Source: Azolla caroliniana (Eukaryota; Polypodiophyta). Taken from it: a stretch of 64,000 nucleotides of DNA. This document shows, piece by piece, positions 1-12,319 of this stretch. How positions within the stretch are numbered: position 1 is the first letter of the stretch; each line of letters begins with the position of its first letter. Both the position numbers and the translations under genes were made by a program. Location of the stretch: NCBI GenBank assembly GCA_043228905.1, contig JBHGNT010000002.1, positions 3,596,001-3,660,000 of the forward strand, written 5' to 3'. Under the pieces are notes generated by a model. That model did not search any database and was not told the DNA's origin. It saw only the letters and a program-made list of their open reading frames with translations.

Positions 1-28
1 TACAATTGCTAACCCCATTGCTTCTTTC

Positions 29-30
<2 letters not shown>

Positions 31-67
<37 letters not shown>
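31..67. repeat. (TG)n microsatellite
   Basis: Uninterrupted TG dinucleotide run of about 18 units. Confidence 0.95.
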
Positions 68-70
<3 letters not shown>

Positions 71-238
71 TCCCTCCCTTCCCTTTCTACTCAAGTTCAC
101 AAAAAGCACTCTTCTTCACTCCGCTCCCCCTTTTCACTTTTCTGTTCCTCACCACACATTTTTTAAAGACTAGTTCAATCTTCTTTACAAACCCTCTCCC
201 TATGAAAAAACATTCAAACCCTATATATATTTTGATTG

Positions 239-259
239 CTCTCTCTCTCTCTCTCTCTC
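239..259. repeat. (CT)n microsatellite
   Basis: Perfect CT run of about 10 units. Confidence 0.9.
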
Positions 260-684
260 ATGCACAAGGGTAGACACCCAACATGCTTAAGTCTACATAC
301 TACTAACGAATGCTCGGCCCGACATGGGAACAAAATAAGACACACACTCCACAAGTAGATAAAAGACATTGACGGGATCATCAAAAGTTTGGTGGAAACT
401 TCTTGGGTATAATTGCATAACAGGATGGCTCAACCTTGTCCAATACAGGTTTTTTGTGTTCTTTTTTCTAAGGATCCTCTCTCAAAGAAAAACTATAGTA
501 AGGATGAAGTGTGAAGAATCATATATTCAATTTCTTTATTTAACAAAAACAATTTCCTTTGAACAATTTTTATTACAATGAGTCATTCCAACATTAAAGA
601 ATTGGTAAGTTTTTTACAATATTAATGAAAAATATGTTTGTCAAAACATCCCTCTATACAAGAGTATTTCCAACACATGCTCTT

Positions 685-708
685 TCTCTCTCTCTCTCTC
701 TCTCTCTG
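685..708. repeat. (CT)n microsatellite
   Basis: Perfect CT run of about 11-12 units. Confidence 0.9.
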
Positions 709-2293
709 TCCTCTACCGAAGAACTTAACATGTCCCAAGAAAAGAAAAAGAAAAGTTTCTTTTAGAATTCCAAAGAACAGTTTCACTTAGAACACCGTAT
801 ACTTGGATCAATCATTAACGTCTTCTCTTCAATCGATAAAGCCAAGTTCACATTTAATGGATACTTGTCTAATCACATGTGTCTTGTTTTCAAAGCACCA
901 ATTCACATCAAGCAAAAAAAAAGAGATAAGTCTTTCTTTACGTAGTGCATCTTGGGCACATGGACGACAATTTATCCGTTACTTTATTTAATGATTTATC
1001 TAGAGAGAGAAGAGAGAGTTCAAGAAGAAAAAGAGACTTGGAGAAAATGTGTCATTTCTTGTTCAATGTATCTAGAATGCAATGAAGATGAATCATAATT
1101 TCAACTCAAAAAAGGTAAAGGAAAGTATTGTGTGTGCCAGTTGTGTAACTCTACTAAGAGGACACATTCATCCCAACTATGAACTCTCAAGTTTGCCCTA
1201 CGCAAATTCAATAAATGAGCCTCACCCACCGTCATTAAAGAAAGACATGTTATTGTACTTGTCCAATCTATTATCCGATCATTTAGACACTTTATTTATA
1301 GTTCAACCAATATTTGACCTTGAAATAAACTAAACTTTCTTCTTCTTTGTGCTAATTTGCGAGAAGGGTGTTAAAGATGTGAGTAGAACCATAAGGGTCC
1401 TAAACTAGGTAAGTTAGGATTTGTTGTTGTTGACTTCGTAGTGTTTCCATGACCGAAGTATATGCACAATCACATATCCGTGTATACTTGACAATTTCCC
1501 CTCTCGGTATATCTTTATATGCATATGTTTATAAACTCTTGTTTTTATGAGTGAGTGCTTAAATAATTTTAATCAAGTGTATCTAAAAATGTGTGTACCC
1601 AAGAAGGTGCAAAATTGTGTATATGCATATGGTTGTTTTTGTGGTTGTGTGTTTGCATATCAATGTGTGAGAATTAATGTCTTTGGTTGTAAATTTGTAT
1701 GAGTAAATATGTGCATGTTTATAGGTGTTCACGTGTGTAACTTTCTGTGAGCATGTATTGATGAATGTGGAATCATAATTGTGTTTCTATGGATGTGAAT
1801 GCGAAAGTTTGATTATGGTTGTATGAAAGTTTGGATTTTCAAATGTGCTAATGTGAATGTTTTTGTTTATGATACGAGAGTATGGAGACATGTGTGAGAA
1901 TGTGCTTATGGGTGTCTAGATATGTGAAATGCATCATTATGATCCTAATTGTGCATATGATCTTTTAGTGGTCTTCTAATGGATATAGTTGATGATGTAT
2001 GGCAGCCAAAATACCCTACCCCCTTGCCCTTTTGGGAACAATTAAGGATTTTGTAGAAATTTAGGAACAAACACACACACATAAAGATAGAGATATGCTT
2101 GAGATAATATCTGCTAGAAAACCCCAAAGTTTTTCTTTTCCAAAACAAAATATCCTTTCATTAGTTTAAAAAAAAGGTCATAATAGCTACAACATACGAT
2201 ATATTTTTTCCCAACCCCTCTTGTGTAAGACAATGGCTAAGGAAACAAGTCAATGTACTCCAAAGTAGAGGAAAACATCAACTAATTTGTAAG

Positions 2294-2781
2294 CTATTCC
2301 ATAGACACATTCCAAGCTATTCCATAGACAACAACAAAAGTAGTTGCATTCGGAGACAAGCCCTCACAACTCATAGATATGAACCATTTCAATGCTTCTT
2401 CAACATGCTCATGTTCAACATAATTTGCCATCAACACATTCCAAGCAATTCCATAGACAGAAACAAAAGTTGCAACATCCAGAGATAAGCCCTCGTAGGT
2501 CATAAATTGGAACCATTACAATGCTTTTTCAACATGCTATATCCACCAATGCAATTCCAATCAATCTAGTACCTTTATCCAAAAAATCGAATGCTACCAC
2601 AAGCTTTCAAGGTACAGAACATTATATTCCATGCCTCTACATCTCGGTTTTGAAGGTGATCAAATACATTTTGTACTTCTTCAAGACAACCACATTTCAC
2701 ATACATGTTTGTAAACACAAAAAGAATGCTTCCTCTTTCCACATCAACCATCTTGGCGGTTACCACCAAATTCCTGCACAT
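2294..2781 (-). pseudogene. PPR protein gene remnant
   Basis: Two minus-strand blocks read like pentatricopeptide repeats of plant organelle RNA-binding proteins. Block 2781-2575 contains FTNMYVKCGCLEEVQNVFD followed by RDVEAWNIM, the usual L- and S-type pattern (MYxKCG, A/VFD, RDVxxWN). Block 2503-2294 contains ALKWFISMSCEGLSPNATTF, matching A-x-x-x-F-x-x-M-x-x-x-G-x-x-P-x-x-x-T-F. The blocks lie in different contexts, with stops between them, and no start or full repeat array remains. A second ALKWF-less copy of the repeat appears duplicated inside the second block. This is a decayed fragment of a PLS-class gene; the organelle target is unknown. Confidence 0.6.
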
Positions 2782-3420
2782 ACAACAACAAAATAAGTCA
2801 AGTTTCCTCCTCTCCTCTTGAGACTATGCTTCGGCCCCCGCACCATCATCATTCATCCTTATCCAAAACATAAATTTTGCTTCATTAAGTCCACATCAAC
2901 CATCTCGCTGATTATCGCCAAAATCTTGTACATACAATAGCAACACAAGACTAGTTTCTTCATAAGCATATGCTTTAGCCCCACACCATCATCACTGATC
3001 CTTATCAAAAACATAAAATCTGCTTCGTTAAGTCCACATTAACCATATTGCCAATTACCATTAAAATCTTGCACATACAACATAAAATGAGTGTAGTTTC
3101 CTCATCTCCTCATGAGAATATGCTTTCACCAACACACCATCATCACTCATCCTTATCCAAGACATAAATATTGCTTCATTAAGTCCACATCAACCATCTC
3201 GCCGATTACCGCCAAGATCCTATACATACAACAAAAAAATGAGTCTAGTCTCCTCATGAGAATATGCTTCAGCCCCCACACCATCATCACTCATCCTTAT
3301 CCAAAACATAAAATCTGCATAAAATCTGCTTCATTAAGTCCACATCAACCATCTCATTGTCGACCATTTACCACTAAAATCCTGTACATACACAAACACA
3401 ATGAAAAACAAAATGACACT
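2742..3420. repeat. ~150-bp tandem repeat, about 4.5 copies
   Basis: Copies begin with CCACATCAACCAT at about 2742, 2890, 3033, 3184 and 3340, spaced 143-156 bp. Each contains the phrases CACACCATCATCACT, CTTATCCAAAACATAAA and GCTTCATTAAGT. Copies differ by point changes and small indels. The first copy overlaps the right end of the PPR remnant, so the array seems to have grown from sequence at the edge of that gene. Confidence 0.85.
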
Positions 3421-3490
3421 ACTCTCCTCATTAAAATATGTCAGAACACTCAACACCAGCATCACCCATCCACCATATTTTACAAAATTT

Positions 3491-4672
3491 TCACCTTTTC
3501 TTATGCATCTTTTCCGTCGTTCCTTTAATACTATCATACTCTCCCTTAACTGCGTGTACCAAGTTGTCCCAGAACATCTTAATCATATCCACCACATTGT
3601 ACTCGATGCCTTCATATTTCTTGTTGCAATGACACTTCCACCACACCCATAAAGCATTAATTGAAACAATATTCCAAACAAAATAATTTCTAAAATATTT
3701 ACCACCAAGAATGTGAAGGAGAGCTGTTTCAATTCGATTCTCCAACACATGCAATGCTTCTGTGCATTGCTCCGCCTTGTACAAAGATACCTGCACATCC
3801 AAAGACCCCCCTAGAAAATAGCCCCCCATGTAAAAACTGTTATGAGAAAAAATCCTCAATATTCTTCTCCAATACTTTCGAGCTACACAACAAGTCCAAA
3901 ACAAATGTTTCAAAGTCTTCTCTTGTACTTGGCAACACACATAGTGACAATCATCAACTTGTCATTTTAAATGAAAACTTACAAGCATAATGAAGTACTA
4001 GCCACTTAAAAGAAATTGCTCTCCACGTACATGGTTGAGCCCATAAACTTTTCCAATAAGTCGTCAAATATTGAAGCGATATAGCACCTGATTCCCAATA
4101 CTTTTGTGCAACAGGATTTACGCAATGACATTGCATCAAAAAACGTCGACCATATGCCACTGAATACTGGAAAAAGGGAAGAATCCTACTCTCTTGTTCA
4201 TTTGTTGCGAACCATCTAGCCAACCGCCATGCATAATTAGTCGGGTCCCAATTAAGATGTGCCACTGGCTTACTTTGGAATAACCATAATTGTATTGCAT
4301 GGTCCGTCAAAAAAGGCTTGGATCTAAGAAAATCTTATTGTCTAATCGAGCAATAACCCTAATGGTTTTTTCGGAGGCTAATTGCATAACATCCACTAAA
4401 TATAAAAGAACAACATCGCCAACCTCATAAAATCTTACTTGGCCCTGGTTAACATATGCCTTGGCACCTATTAAAACACCCACATGAGAGAAAAGACCAT
4501 ACCACGTATAAGTATTAGCCAAATTAATTTGCCTCTGACAATTCTAAAAAGCCAACTGAATCTTATTGAACATCAAAAAAACCCCATGCAATGAGGATAA
4601 GAATTGGTTTTTGTCCTCCAACAAGACCAGTTGAAACCGCTCCCAAGTAGCCACAGATGTAGTTGGTCCCGA
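3491..4672 (-). pseudogene. LINE ORF2 3' part (RT zinc-binding region), left half
   Basis: Minus-strand frames at 4522-4307, 4310-3954 and 3940-3491 together resemble the C-terminal third of a plant LINE ORF2. The last block has Cys residues followed by LKHLFWTCCVARKYW, the HLFW-x-C-x-x-A-x-x-x-W signature of the zf-RVT domain. Earlier blocks contain WRLARWFATNEQ and WRAISFKWLVLHYACKF, where LINE proteins have their pre-zinc-finger region. Frames shift between blocks, so it is dead. It stops exactly at the Gypsy-1 insertion and resumes at 14614, which shows that Gypsy-1 landed in this LINE. Confidence 0.6.
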
Positions 4673-5108
4673 TGTTAACTCTTCGGGCCGGACAATGGCC
4701 TAACACAGGGTGTCTACGGGAGACACTTCACCAAAGGGTGTTACGGCAACCAGATTAGACTTCAACGCTTAATCCTACTTGATTAAGTTACTTATTATGA
4801 TCGTCTTTCATAACACACGCGTAAGATATAACAATTAAGATAGAACGGCAATTAACACAGAGAGATAACAATGCTTAAGCTTCCATTAATTAACCGCCAA
4901 TGATTACATTGTATCCGGGCCTTTAAATAGGTTTCCGGTCTGTATTACAAAACGGTGCCATCCGCACCTGTTCGGGATCGGTCCGGATCCGGAACGGCAT
5001 ACCGTTTCCGGTGCGTCCGTCCACACTCATAGCTTAATTACAACCACATTCCTACTACTTAAATAACTCTCCGTTTCCCACTCTGGACTCCTTTGCCGGC
5101 CGGTAACA
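4673..5108 (-). repeat. Gypsy-1 3' LTR
   Basis: 436 bp, starting TGTTACCGG in element sense and ending GAGTTAACA. Identical to the 5' LTR except for A/G in CAACC(A/G)GATT. The bases just inside it (element sense CGGGCGTGCCATG) are not a polypurine tract, which is unusual for an LTR element. Confidence 0.95.
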
Positions 5109-5162
5109 CATGGCACGCCCGTGGGACAGTACCTTGTACGTCGACTCCACAACCGACCCTTG

Positions 5163-8100
5163 CTATTCTTCGTCCAAAATGTCCAGAATGCTTTGTTCGA
5201 GAGGCTCCAATGGTTCATCTGGAAGTGGTTGTTGTTGTTGTTGTTGTTGTTGCTCTGTTGATGTCTGCTAGGGCGGGTCCGTTGGTGGTTGCTGCGGCTG
5301 CTCCTCCGTTTGTGGCTCGGACACCGGCGTTTCCGTCGTTGCTCCCTGCGTCGTAGTGGTCTCCGGTTGACTGGTTCCCGGCTGGCCCTCGGCCGGCGAT
5401 GGTTCCTCATCACTAAGGTTCACCGTTGCCGCTTCCCGTGCTTTTTCTTCCCAAACCCGGGACCGCTCGTAGCTTTCAAACTAGAATTGAGCGTCCATCC
5501 TATCATTGTCTAGCTGAGCTACGAGCTGCCTGACCTGCGCCAGCTGTTCATCTGCCAGAACTTGGAAGTCGTCGGCCAGCTCGTCCCGTATGGCGGTGAA
5601 GTCCTCGGAAGTCAACGTATAACAATCATCTCCTTCCTTCCACCGGTTTGCCACATCTGCCCGTAGCAACTGGAGTTCCGCCGCGTTTTGTGCCCACTTT
5701 GTCCACCATTTTACGGAGCTTTCATCAATCAAGTGTTTTGTCTGATTTAGCCATTCCCGGAGGATGGACTGAATCCGGCTCGTTCCCAATTGCGATTTGG
5801 TTTCCGCCGCTTGCCGTTCCTCCTTCAGTTGTTTGATGATTTTGACGTTGTCCTCTGCCTGCGCCTTGTAATGCGTCAATTGCCTTTGATATGTGCTTTG
5901 TAATTTCTGCAATACTGTTGACGCTCTTTCTTTGTCTTCCTATTGCTGCCTCTGGAGCTCCATCCGGACCTTCTCCGCCTCGTCCAAGCGTCTTGTATTT
6001 TCCGCCCGTTCGTCGGCGATCGTCGTCGCGGCCCGATCAACTGCCTGCTGGAGCTCGGCCATCCGTTCTTTATGCTCCGTTTCCAGCCGTTTGTAGTCCC
6101 GGTGCAGTTGCTCAAAATCATCCATCTTTTGCTTGAGCCGTGCGTTGATATGATGTCGGGCCCGGTCCTCGCGGTCCTTCTGCTGGCGGAGCTCTTCCTT
6201 TAGCCGTTCAATCTCTGTTTTCGCCGTTTTCCGCAGCTTGTCCTTTTCCTGCAGCACTTTGTCTTTCTCCTCCTTTAGCCGGTCGTACGCTTGATGGCCT
6301 TTCCGGAGGCTCTCCTCTGCCCGACGGAGGTTCTCAGCAGTCTTCTTTAATTCGGCTTCGGTCGCCGTCTTCAATTCTCGTTCATGGCTCCTTAGCGCTT
6401 CTTGTGCGACAAATTCATCTCTCAATTCCGCAAGCTCCTGGGCTTGCGCCACATCTCTCGCCGGAACGGTTTCCGTTGCCGGGGTCTTATTGATATGTAC
6501 AGGTCGTTCCGTTTCTTTATTCTGTACACTTACCGGAGTCACCGGTGATTGGATCTGTGTTGCCGTTAAGGCCATTTTGGCCATCTCTGTCGTGACCTGA
6601 TCCAAGTCTTTTTCAAGGCACCGGATTCTGGACTGGGCCGTCTCTAGTTGTTCGGTTGTGACGAGCAACCGTTCGCTTTGCGCTCTTTCTTCCGCCTCAA
6701 TATACCCCACTGCTCCAGCAATCTGTTCGCTTATCCACCGGAGCCACAGGCTACCGGTGCCTTGTTGTGCTTGCACGGAGGTTTGACAGATGGGCTCACT
6801 TGTAGAGGGGTGGTCCCGCCTGGTTGCGCCGAGTTGCAGTTCCGTTTCTGCCCGTAGACCACCCTGCTGTCCTGGTTCCCCTTGCGCTTCTTCTTGGCTG
6901 ACCGAGGGAGGCTGCATTGACCTTTCCGGCTCTGGCGGGATGGGACTTGCCGGTGTTGCCGGTGGTGCCGGGGCTTCTGTTTCCGGTGCCATATGCACCG
7001 GTTTCGGTTCCTTCCTTGGCGTGGGAGTCTCACTACGGGGAGCCGGTGTTCCCTCCGTCTGAGGGTCCAAACGTTTCCCGGCTGTCTCAACAGTCCTTGC
7101 TGACGACCGTCGCTGGAGGTGCTCCGTGGGCTCCTCCTCTATTTCCTCCTCCTGAGCTCCGGCATTGAGTTTTGCCGCCAAGGGGTCCGCTTCTCTATTC
7201 ACCGGTCGGCGGAGTGTGACCTTTACGGGGCCGTGCCGGTGGTTCCTCCTGCTCCTCCGTTGGGCGCTTTCGGCTGCCGCTTCCTGCTGCCGCCTGTTCT
7301 GCATCCGCCGCCTTTCCCTTAGTGGCCTTAGAGGCCAACAACTGTTGTCGTTTGGAAGCCGTCTTTGGGGTGCCGTCCGCCACTCTTCCTCGCTTCTTGG
7401 GCTGAACGGGCTGGACGGGTGGCACAAGCAAGGTGAGCCACTGCGTTACGACATGCCATATCCTCTGTCCGTCTCAGCCTTCTTTGCTGTCTTTGCCTCT
7501 GACGATCTCGATCGCTGCACACAACCCATCTGCGATCAATACCGGCCAATCCACCTTGATCCCTTCATAGGTGGCGATGATCATCCCTGCCCGGTTCTGC
7601 GGCATGACAGGGGGTCTAGGGTACACGTGGCCATATTCATGGAGCACACGAGCAATTTCGCGGAACAGCATATCTCCGCCGCCCTGTGTCCGGTAGCCCT
7701 TGCTGGCTAGAGAGTACTCACCAAAATACCTGATGAGTTGCTCCGGGGTTGGATTGTCGATCGTGAGTATGCCTCCCTCCGGAAGGCCTGTTAACGCTCG
7801 AATCGCCTCTGCCGTTATGACCTCTGTATCGATTTCCTTGATCACTTTGTCGGCTTCTTTGTGTGGCGGTACTTCCATCATCATCAAGAAGCCCTCGAGC
7901 CCGTGTTGCTTTAGCCATGTCTTGGCGGCTTGCGACAACGTTTGCGGGTCCATGTCTGTGTCGAGGTCGGATGGCGGTGGTGAGGTTGGATGGTGATGAG
8001 AGTGAGGTTGAGAAAGAGAGAGTTCAGAAGGCGGGGGTTCTCTGTGCGCAGGTTCTCGTCTGATGATCTTGCAGCGTCTTGGTGCTTCTCTGCTCCTGGG

Positions 8101-8175
8101 TTCGCGAAAGTAGAGGGTCTCTACGCACAGTGGTTTTTGTCTGTGCATTCTGGCGCCTTTTTCGAGTGTGTGCAT
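5163..8175 (-). pseudogene. Gypsy-1 ORF3: N-domain plus coiled-coil protein
   Basis: Downstream of pol lies a third frame of about 1,000 codons. From Met at 8175 (or MDPQTL, about 75 residues later) it codes for: a folded-looking N domain with AIRALTGLPEGGILTIDN and LFREIARVLHEYGHVYPRP; a basic stretch PKKRGRV like a monopartite nuclear-localisation signal; a Pro/Glu-rich linker; about 350 residues of heptad-like coiled coil rich in E, K, Q, R and L; a Gln run; and the acidic end LEQSILDILDEE before the stop at 5163. Broken by TGA at 7474 (CGA in Gypsy-2), a +1 C near 7225, TAG at 5940 (CAA-CAG context) and TAA/TGA near 5481. I do not recognise the N domain. The position recalls extra ORFs of Tat/Athila-type elements, but I infer no function. 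Confidence 0.75.
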
Positions 8176-8332
8176 GTCGTGTACTAAAATAGCATTATGT
8201 CCTGTGGTGGCGCTTTAAATGCCCACTACGTACCTTTTCGCTCCTCGCTCTTTCATCCATTCATTCCTCGCTTTTGCATGATTGTTTTTTTTTCTTTTTT
8301 TTTTTATAGTTATTATTATTATTAGTGTGACG
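8176..8332 (-). other. Spacer between pol and ORF3
   Basis: Non-coding in element sense. It holds an A-rich run (8283-8307 on the plus strand is T-rich), a purine-rich tract GCGAGGAATGAATGGATGAA, and a TATA-like TTTAAAG before ORF3. The Gypsy-2 copy (34498-34650) keeps the same parts, so it could hold a promoter or a purine tract. Confidence 0.45.
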
Positions 8333-11300
8333 TCACTTGTCTGTTGGTCCTCTCGGACCCTTACCGGCCTCATTCTCCCCAGTTACCGGCTCGCGTTCTC
8401 TGCCGTCTTGGTGGTTGCCGTTTCTCTCACTGGTGTCGGTCCTTTGCTCAAATGGGTTCTTAGGCATCGGTCCTCTATATGCCTTCAACCGGAATCCGTT
8501 GACCCATTTGCCTAGTACTTTGCCGGCAAGTGTCCCTAACTGGTAGGACCCATTATACTCCCGTGTTAGCCAATACGGTCCGGTCCATCTAAACCGTAGT
8601 TTACCCGGCATCTTGCCCATCCGGGTTTGGAATACTAACACCGGTTTGCCGATTGCGAACATTTTTTCGTTACCTTTCCTGTGCCGGTCGACAAATGCTT
8701 TCCATCGCCGTTGCTCCAATTCTAAATGTAGGATGCTGGCCAGTCGTTGTTCCTCGAGCTCACACAGCGCTGTCAACCGTATTGCCTTCGACTCCTTCTC
8801 GTTTAGCCGTTCCCGTAGCTGGATCCGTAAGCTGGGTACTTGGAATTCTACCAGCATTACCGCCTCGAGTCCGAACGCTAACCGGAACGGTGTTGTTCGG
8901 ATGCTCGTTTTGTATGCCGTCCGGTATGCCCAAAGCTCGCTATGTAGCTTTGTGTCCCAATCCGTCCGGTTTTCGTTGACGATCTTCCGGAGGATATTCT
9001 GGAGCGTCTTGTTTGTTGATTCCGCTAAACCGTTCGCCTGTGGATAGTAAGGTGTGCTTCGTTTGTGGACAACGACATAGAATGTCGTCAGGCTTTCCAC
9101 TACTTGGCCGAGAAAGTGCCCCCCTTGGTCACTTATTAATTCAATTGGGCATCCGTAACGGCACCAGATGTACTCATATAGAAACTTCGCCGTTGACGCA
9201 ATGGTGTAATCCCGTAAAGCTTTGGCCTCCACCCATTTCGTGCAGTAATCCGTAGCAACGATAACGTATCGATTACCTGTTCTCATTGTCGGTGGCTTGA
9301 ACGGTCCTACAAAGTCCAGCCCCCACTTCTAGAATGGCTCGAGTGGTAGTACTGGCTGGTGTGGCATATGAGCCTGCTCCGTTGGTTGGCCCATTCTCTG
9401 GCATAGGTCACATTCTTTTGCGTACCGTACCGCATCTCTTAATGTCGTTGGCCACCATAGGCCACTTTGCCATATTTTTCTGGCCGTCGCATCTTTGGCA
9501 TAGTGACCTCCGGCAACTCCGCAGTGGGCTTCCCTCAGTATCAGTTCCTTTTCATCGCTGCACACCGCCCGTCTCCATATGCCGTCCGCGCCCTTGTGGT
9601 ACAGTGTGTCTTGCAGTAAGCAGAAATGTCAGCTTTGCACCACCAGGTGTTTCCGTTCGTCCCGATTCATCTCTTCCTGAGGCAGTCCTGTGCTCAGAAA
9701 CTGGTGCATATTTGTGAGCCATTTGTCTTCCTGTGCCACCGTCTCATCTACTGCCGTCTCCGTAGTGACTCGAAACAGCTTTGCATCCGGAAACTCATCT
9801 GGTACTCCGTCTCCCGTCTCTCCGGACTCTAATTGGCTTAAGTAATCTGCCACGGCATGCTGTATACCGGGTCGGTGGAATATTTCAAACTCGAACTCCT
9901 GTAACAGTAAGGTCCACCGGGCCAATTTGCCGGTGAGTGACGCTTTGGACACCAGGTAAAGGAGTGCCGAATGATCTACATGGAAGGAAAACTTCCTTCC
10001 CAATAAATAATGCCGAAACTTTGTCACACTGTAGATAATCCCTAGGGCTTCCGATTCCGTGGTAGAGTAGTTTCGTTCTGCTTGGGATAGCTTTCGGCTG
10101 GCATAGTATACTGGCCGGTACCATTTTGGCTCCGTAAGCTGCATAAGTACGCTTCCGATTGCGATGTCGGAGGCGTCTATGAACACGTGAAATTCTTTAC
10201 TCCAATCCGGAGGTTGTACTACCGGTGCCTGCGACAATAGTACCTTGAGGGCCCTATACGCTCTATCCTCGGTGTCGGTCCACTGGAATGGTGTCCGATG
10301 TACGGCGGCATGCAACGGTGTAGCCAGGTCAGCTAAGTATCAGAGCATCCGGCTGTGCCACCGGATCTGGCCTAAGAACCAGCTTAATGCCTTTGCCGTT
10401 GCCGGCGCCGGTGCTTCTAATATGGCTTTCACTTTGTCCGGGTCGACTGCAATACCTTCCTCGCTCACAATATGTCCTAATAAAGTTCCACTGGACACGC
10501 CAAATACACACTTTGCCGGATTCAAGCTTAGCCGGTACGCTCTACACTTTTCTAGACAAAGACGGAGGTGCTGAAAATGGTCCTCCTCCCGGCTATAGAT
10601 GGCGAAATCGTCAAGGAAAACCTACATAAAAGCCGGTATATATTCACCAAAGATTTCCATGATGATTCGTTGAAATGTTGCCAGTGCCGTTTTGAGTCCG
10701 AACATCATCACCACGGCCACAAACACCCCCCATTCGGTGACGAAAGCCGTTTTCTCTTGGTCGTCGGGGTGCATCTGGATCTGATTATACCCGCTGAATC
10801 CGTCTAGGAAGCTATAGACCTCATGGCCGGCGACGGCATCCGACACTCCATCTGTGAACGGAAGTGGAAACACATCCGTTACCGTAGCCGCATTGAGTTT
10901 CCGGTAGTCCACGCAAACTCGAATTTTTCCGTTCTTCTTCGGTACGACTACGATCGGGCTCAGCCATGTCGCTTTCTTTACCGGATGGATAAAGCCAACT
11001 CTTAGCAGTTTGTCGATTTCCTCCTTGACTTTGGCGGCGTAATTGGGATTCATCCGGTACCGTCTTTGTGCCACTGGTTTTGCGTCCTTGCTCAAGTGCA
11101 CCTGATGTTGGTATAACTGAGGGTCGAGTCCTCGCATATCTTCGTATGACCAAGCGAACACATCGCGGAATTCCGTGAGAAGTGTGATCATCGCCGTTTT
11201 GTCTTCGGACTTCATCTCCTTGGCGATGTGCACCGGTTTTGCTTCGTCCGTGGTGCCTAGGTTCACCTCTTCCAGTTGCGACGCTTTCACGCACTGTGAA

Positions 11301-12301
11301 ACGGCCATTTCCCGTTCCAACGCTTCCTGCGCTTGCCGTAACTCCCGGATTGCGTCTTTATCTGGTTCTGCTTCAGCCTCTTCCGGTTGCGGTAAGTATG
11401 GTGCTACTGCTTCGGCAATGTCAATTCCGAAGAGGGGTATGATCTTCGGGTTTTCCTGCAGGTATTGAGCTTCTTCTTCGTCCGCTAACCCTTCTAGAAT
11501 GTTGACGCATTCCGCATACAACGGTGTACATTCCTTGCCAGTGCTCGTCCTTGGCTGTGTTGGTACCCGTACCTTGGCTTTTCCTCGTCGGAAGGTAATT
11601 ATATTTTTCCGCCAATTCTGTTTGATATGTGCCGTTTTCAACCATGGCCGCCCCAACAATAACGGGTATGCGCCTTGTGCCTGTAATTGTAGCACTACGG
11701 CCGAGATGTGAAATGTATGACCGCCGACGGTGACTTCTAATTTCTGTATTAATCCTGTCGGCCGCACTGAGCTTGTATCGGCCTTCCGTAACCAGAACGG
11801 ACACGGCTCCCACTCGTGGATTCCTAGGTCATCACACGTCCGGAGGCTTATTACATTCACCCCAGAGCCTCCGTCTATAACTGTGCCGGGGAGTTCTTTC
11901 CCTTTTACAATGGCAGTGATTACCGAACTGCTGGTGTCCACCACTGTTGGTCCCTCCTCCGGATTCGAGAAGAGTACCGGTGCCGGTGATGGTTCTCCTG
12001 CCGTCATGGCCGTCTTCAGTCCTTCCGTGCATCTTGGCACGAGTTGTAGGAGTCTTCCTAGTGGTAATGTAATTTGGCATTCTTGCAACGCCTGCCATGT
12101 CTTGTTCTCGGAGTGACTTCCGCCGGCAAGCCCTGCGGTGTTCTGCTTTTGCTGCTGTAAGTCTGTGACATTCTGCTCATTTGCTTTCTTTACCCATTCC
12201 GTTGCTTGTTTCTGGATGGTCTCCTGTGTCTCCCATTCTTTGGCCATGCCCTTCGACCTTGTGGTCACCTGCTGCAGATCCGCCACCTCAGGGACTACCA
12301 T
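8333..12301 (-). pseudogene. Gypsy-1 pol (PR-RT-RH-INT)
   Basis: One frame of 1,323 codons, in the same phase as gag. Protease: VIDGGSGVNVIS around residue 143, with D-G-G in place of the usual D-S/T-G. Reverse transcriptase: VCVDYRKLNAATV and FLDD. RNase H: VFIDASDIAIG ... HVDHSALLYLV. Integrase: HHCC region near CDLCQRMGQ, then D of ATDYCTKWVEA, D of LISDQGGHF and E of GLAESTNKTLQ, ending with a gypsy C-terminal region (RWTGPYWLTREYNGSY). In-frame stops: TAG 10622, TGA 10340, TGA 9629, TAG 9329. The stop at 10622 falls just before FLDD, so this copy cannot make its own reverse transcriptase. Confidence 0.9.
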
Positions 12302-12319
12302 ATTTACCGCCGGTCGTTT

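Larger units (their letters stand above)
1..2290. other. AT-rich intergenic sequence
   Basis: I see no coding sequence. Open frames are short and low in complexity. The stretch holds a TG microsatellite, two CT microsatellites and, from about 1560 to 1930, a TG-rich tract that looks like a degenerate microsatellite. No LTR ends, inverted repeats or tRNA boxes were recognised. Confidence 0.6.

Noticed and set aside
5093-5356. Val-rich plus-strand frame
   Set aside because: Antisense of the polyglutamine-coding repeat of ORF3.
5027-5413. 128-codon Arg/Asn-rich minus-strand frame
   Set aside because: It is another phase of ORF3 over the CAA repeat and runs into the LTR.
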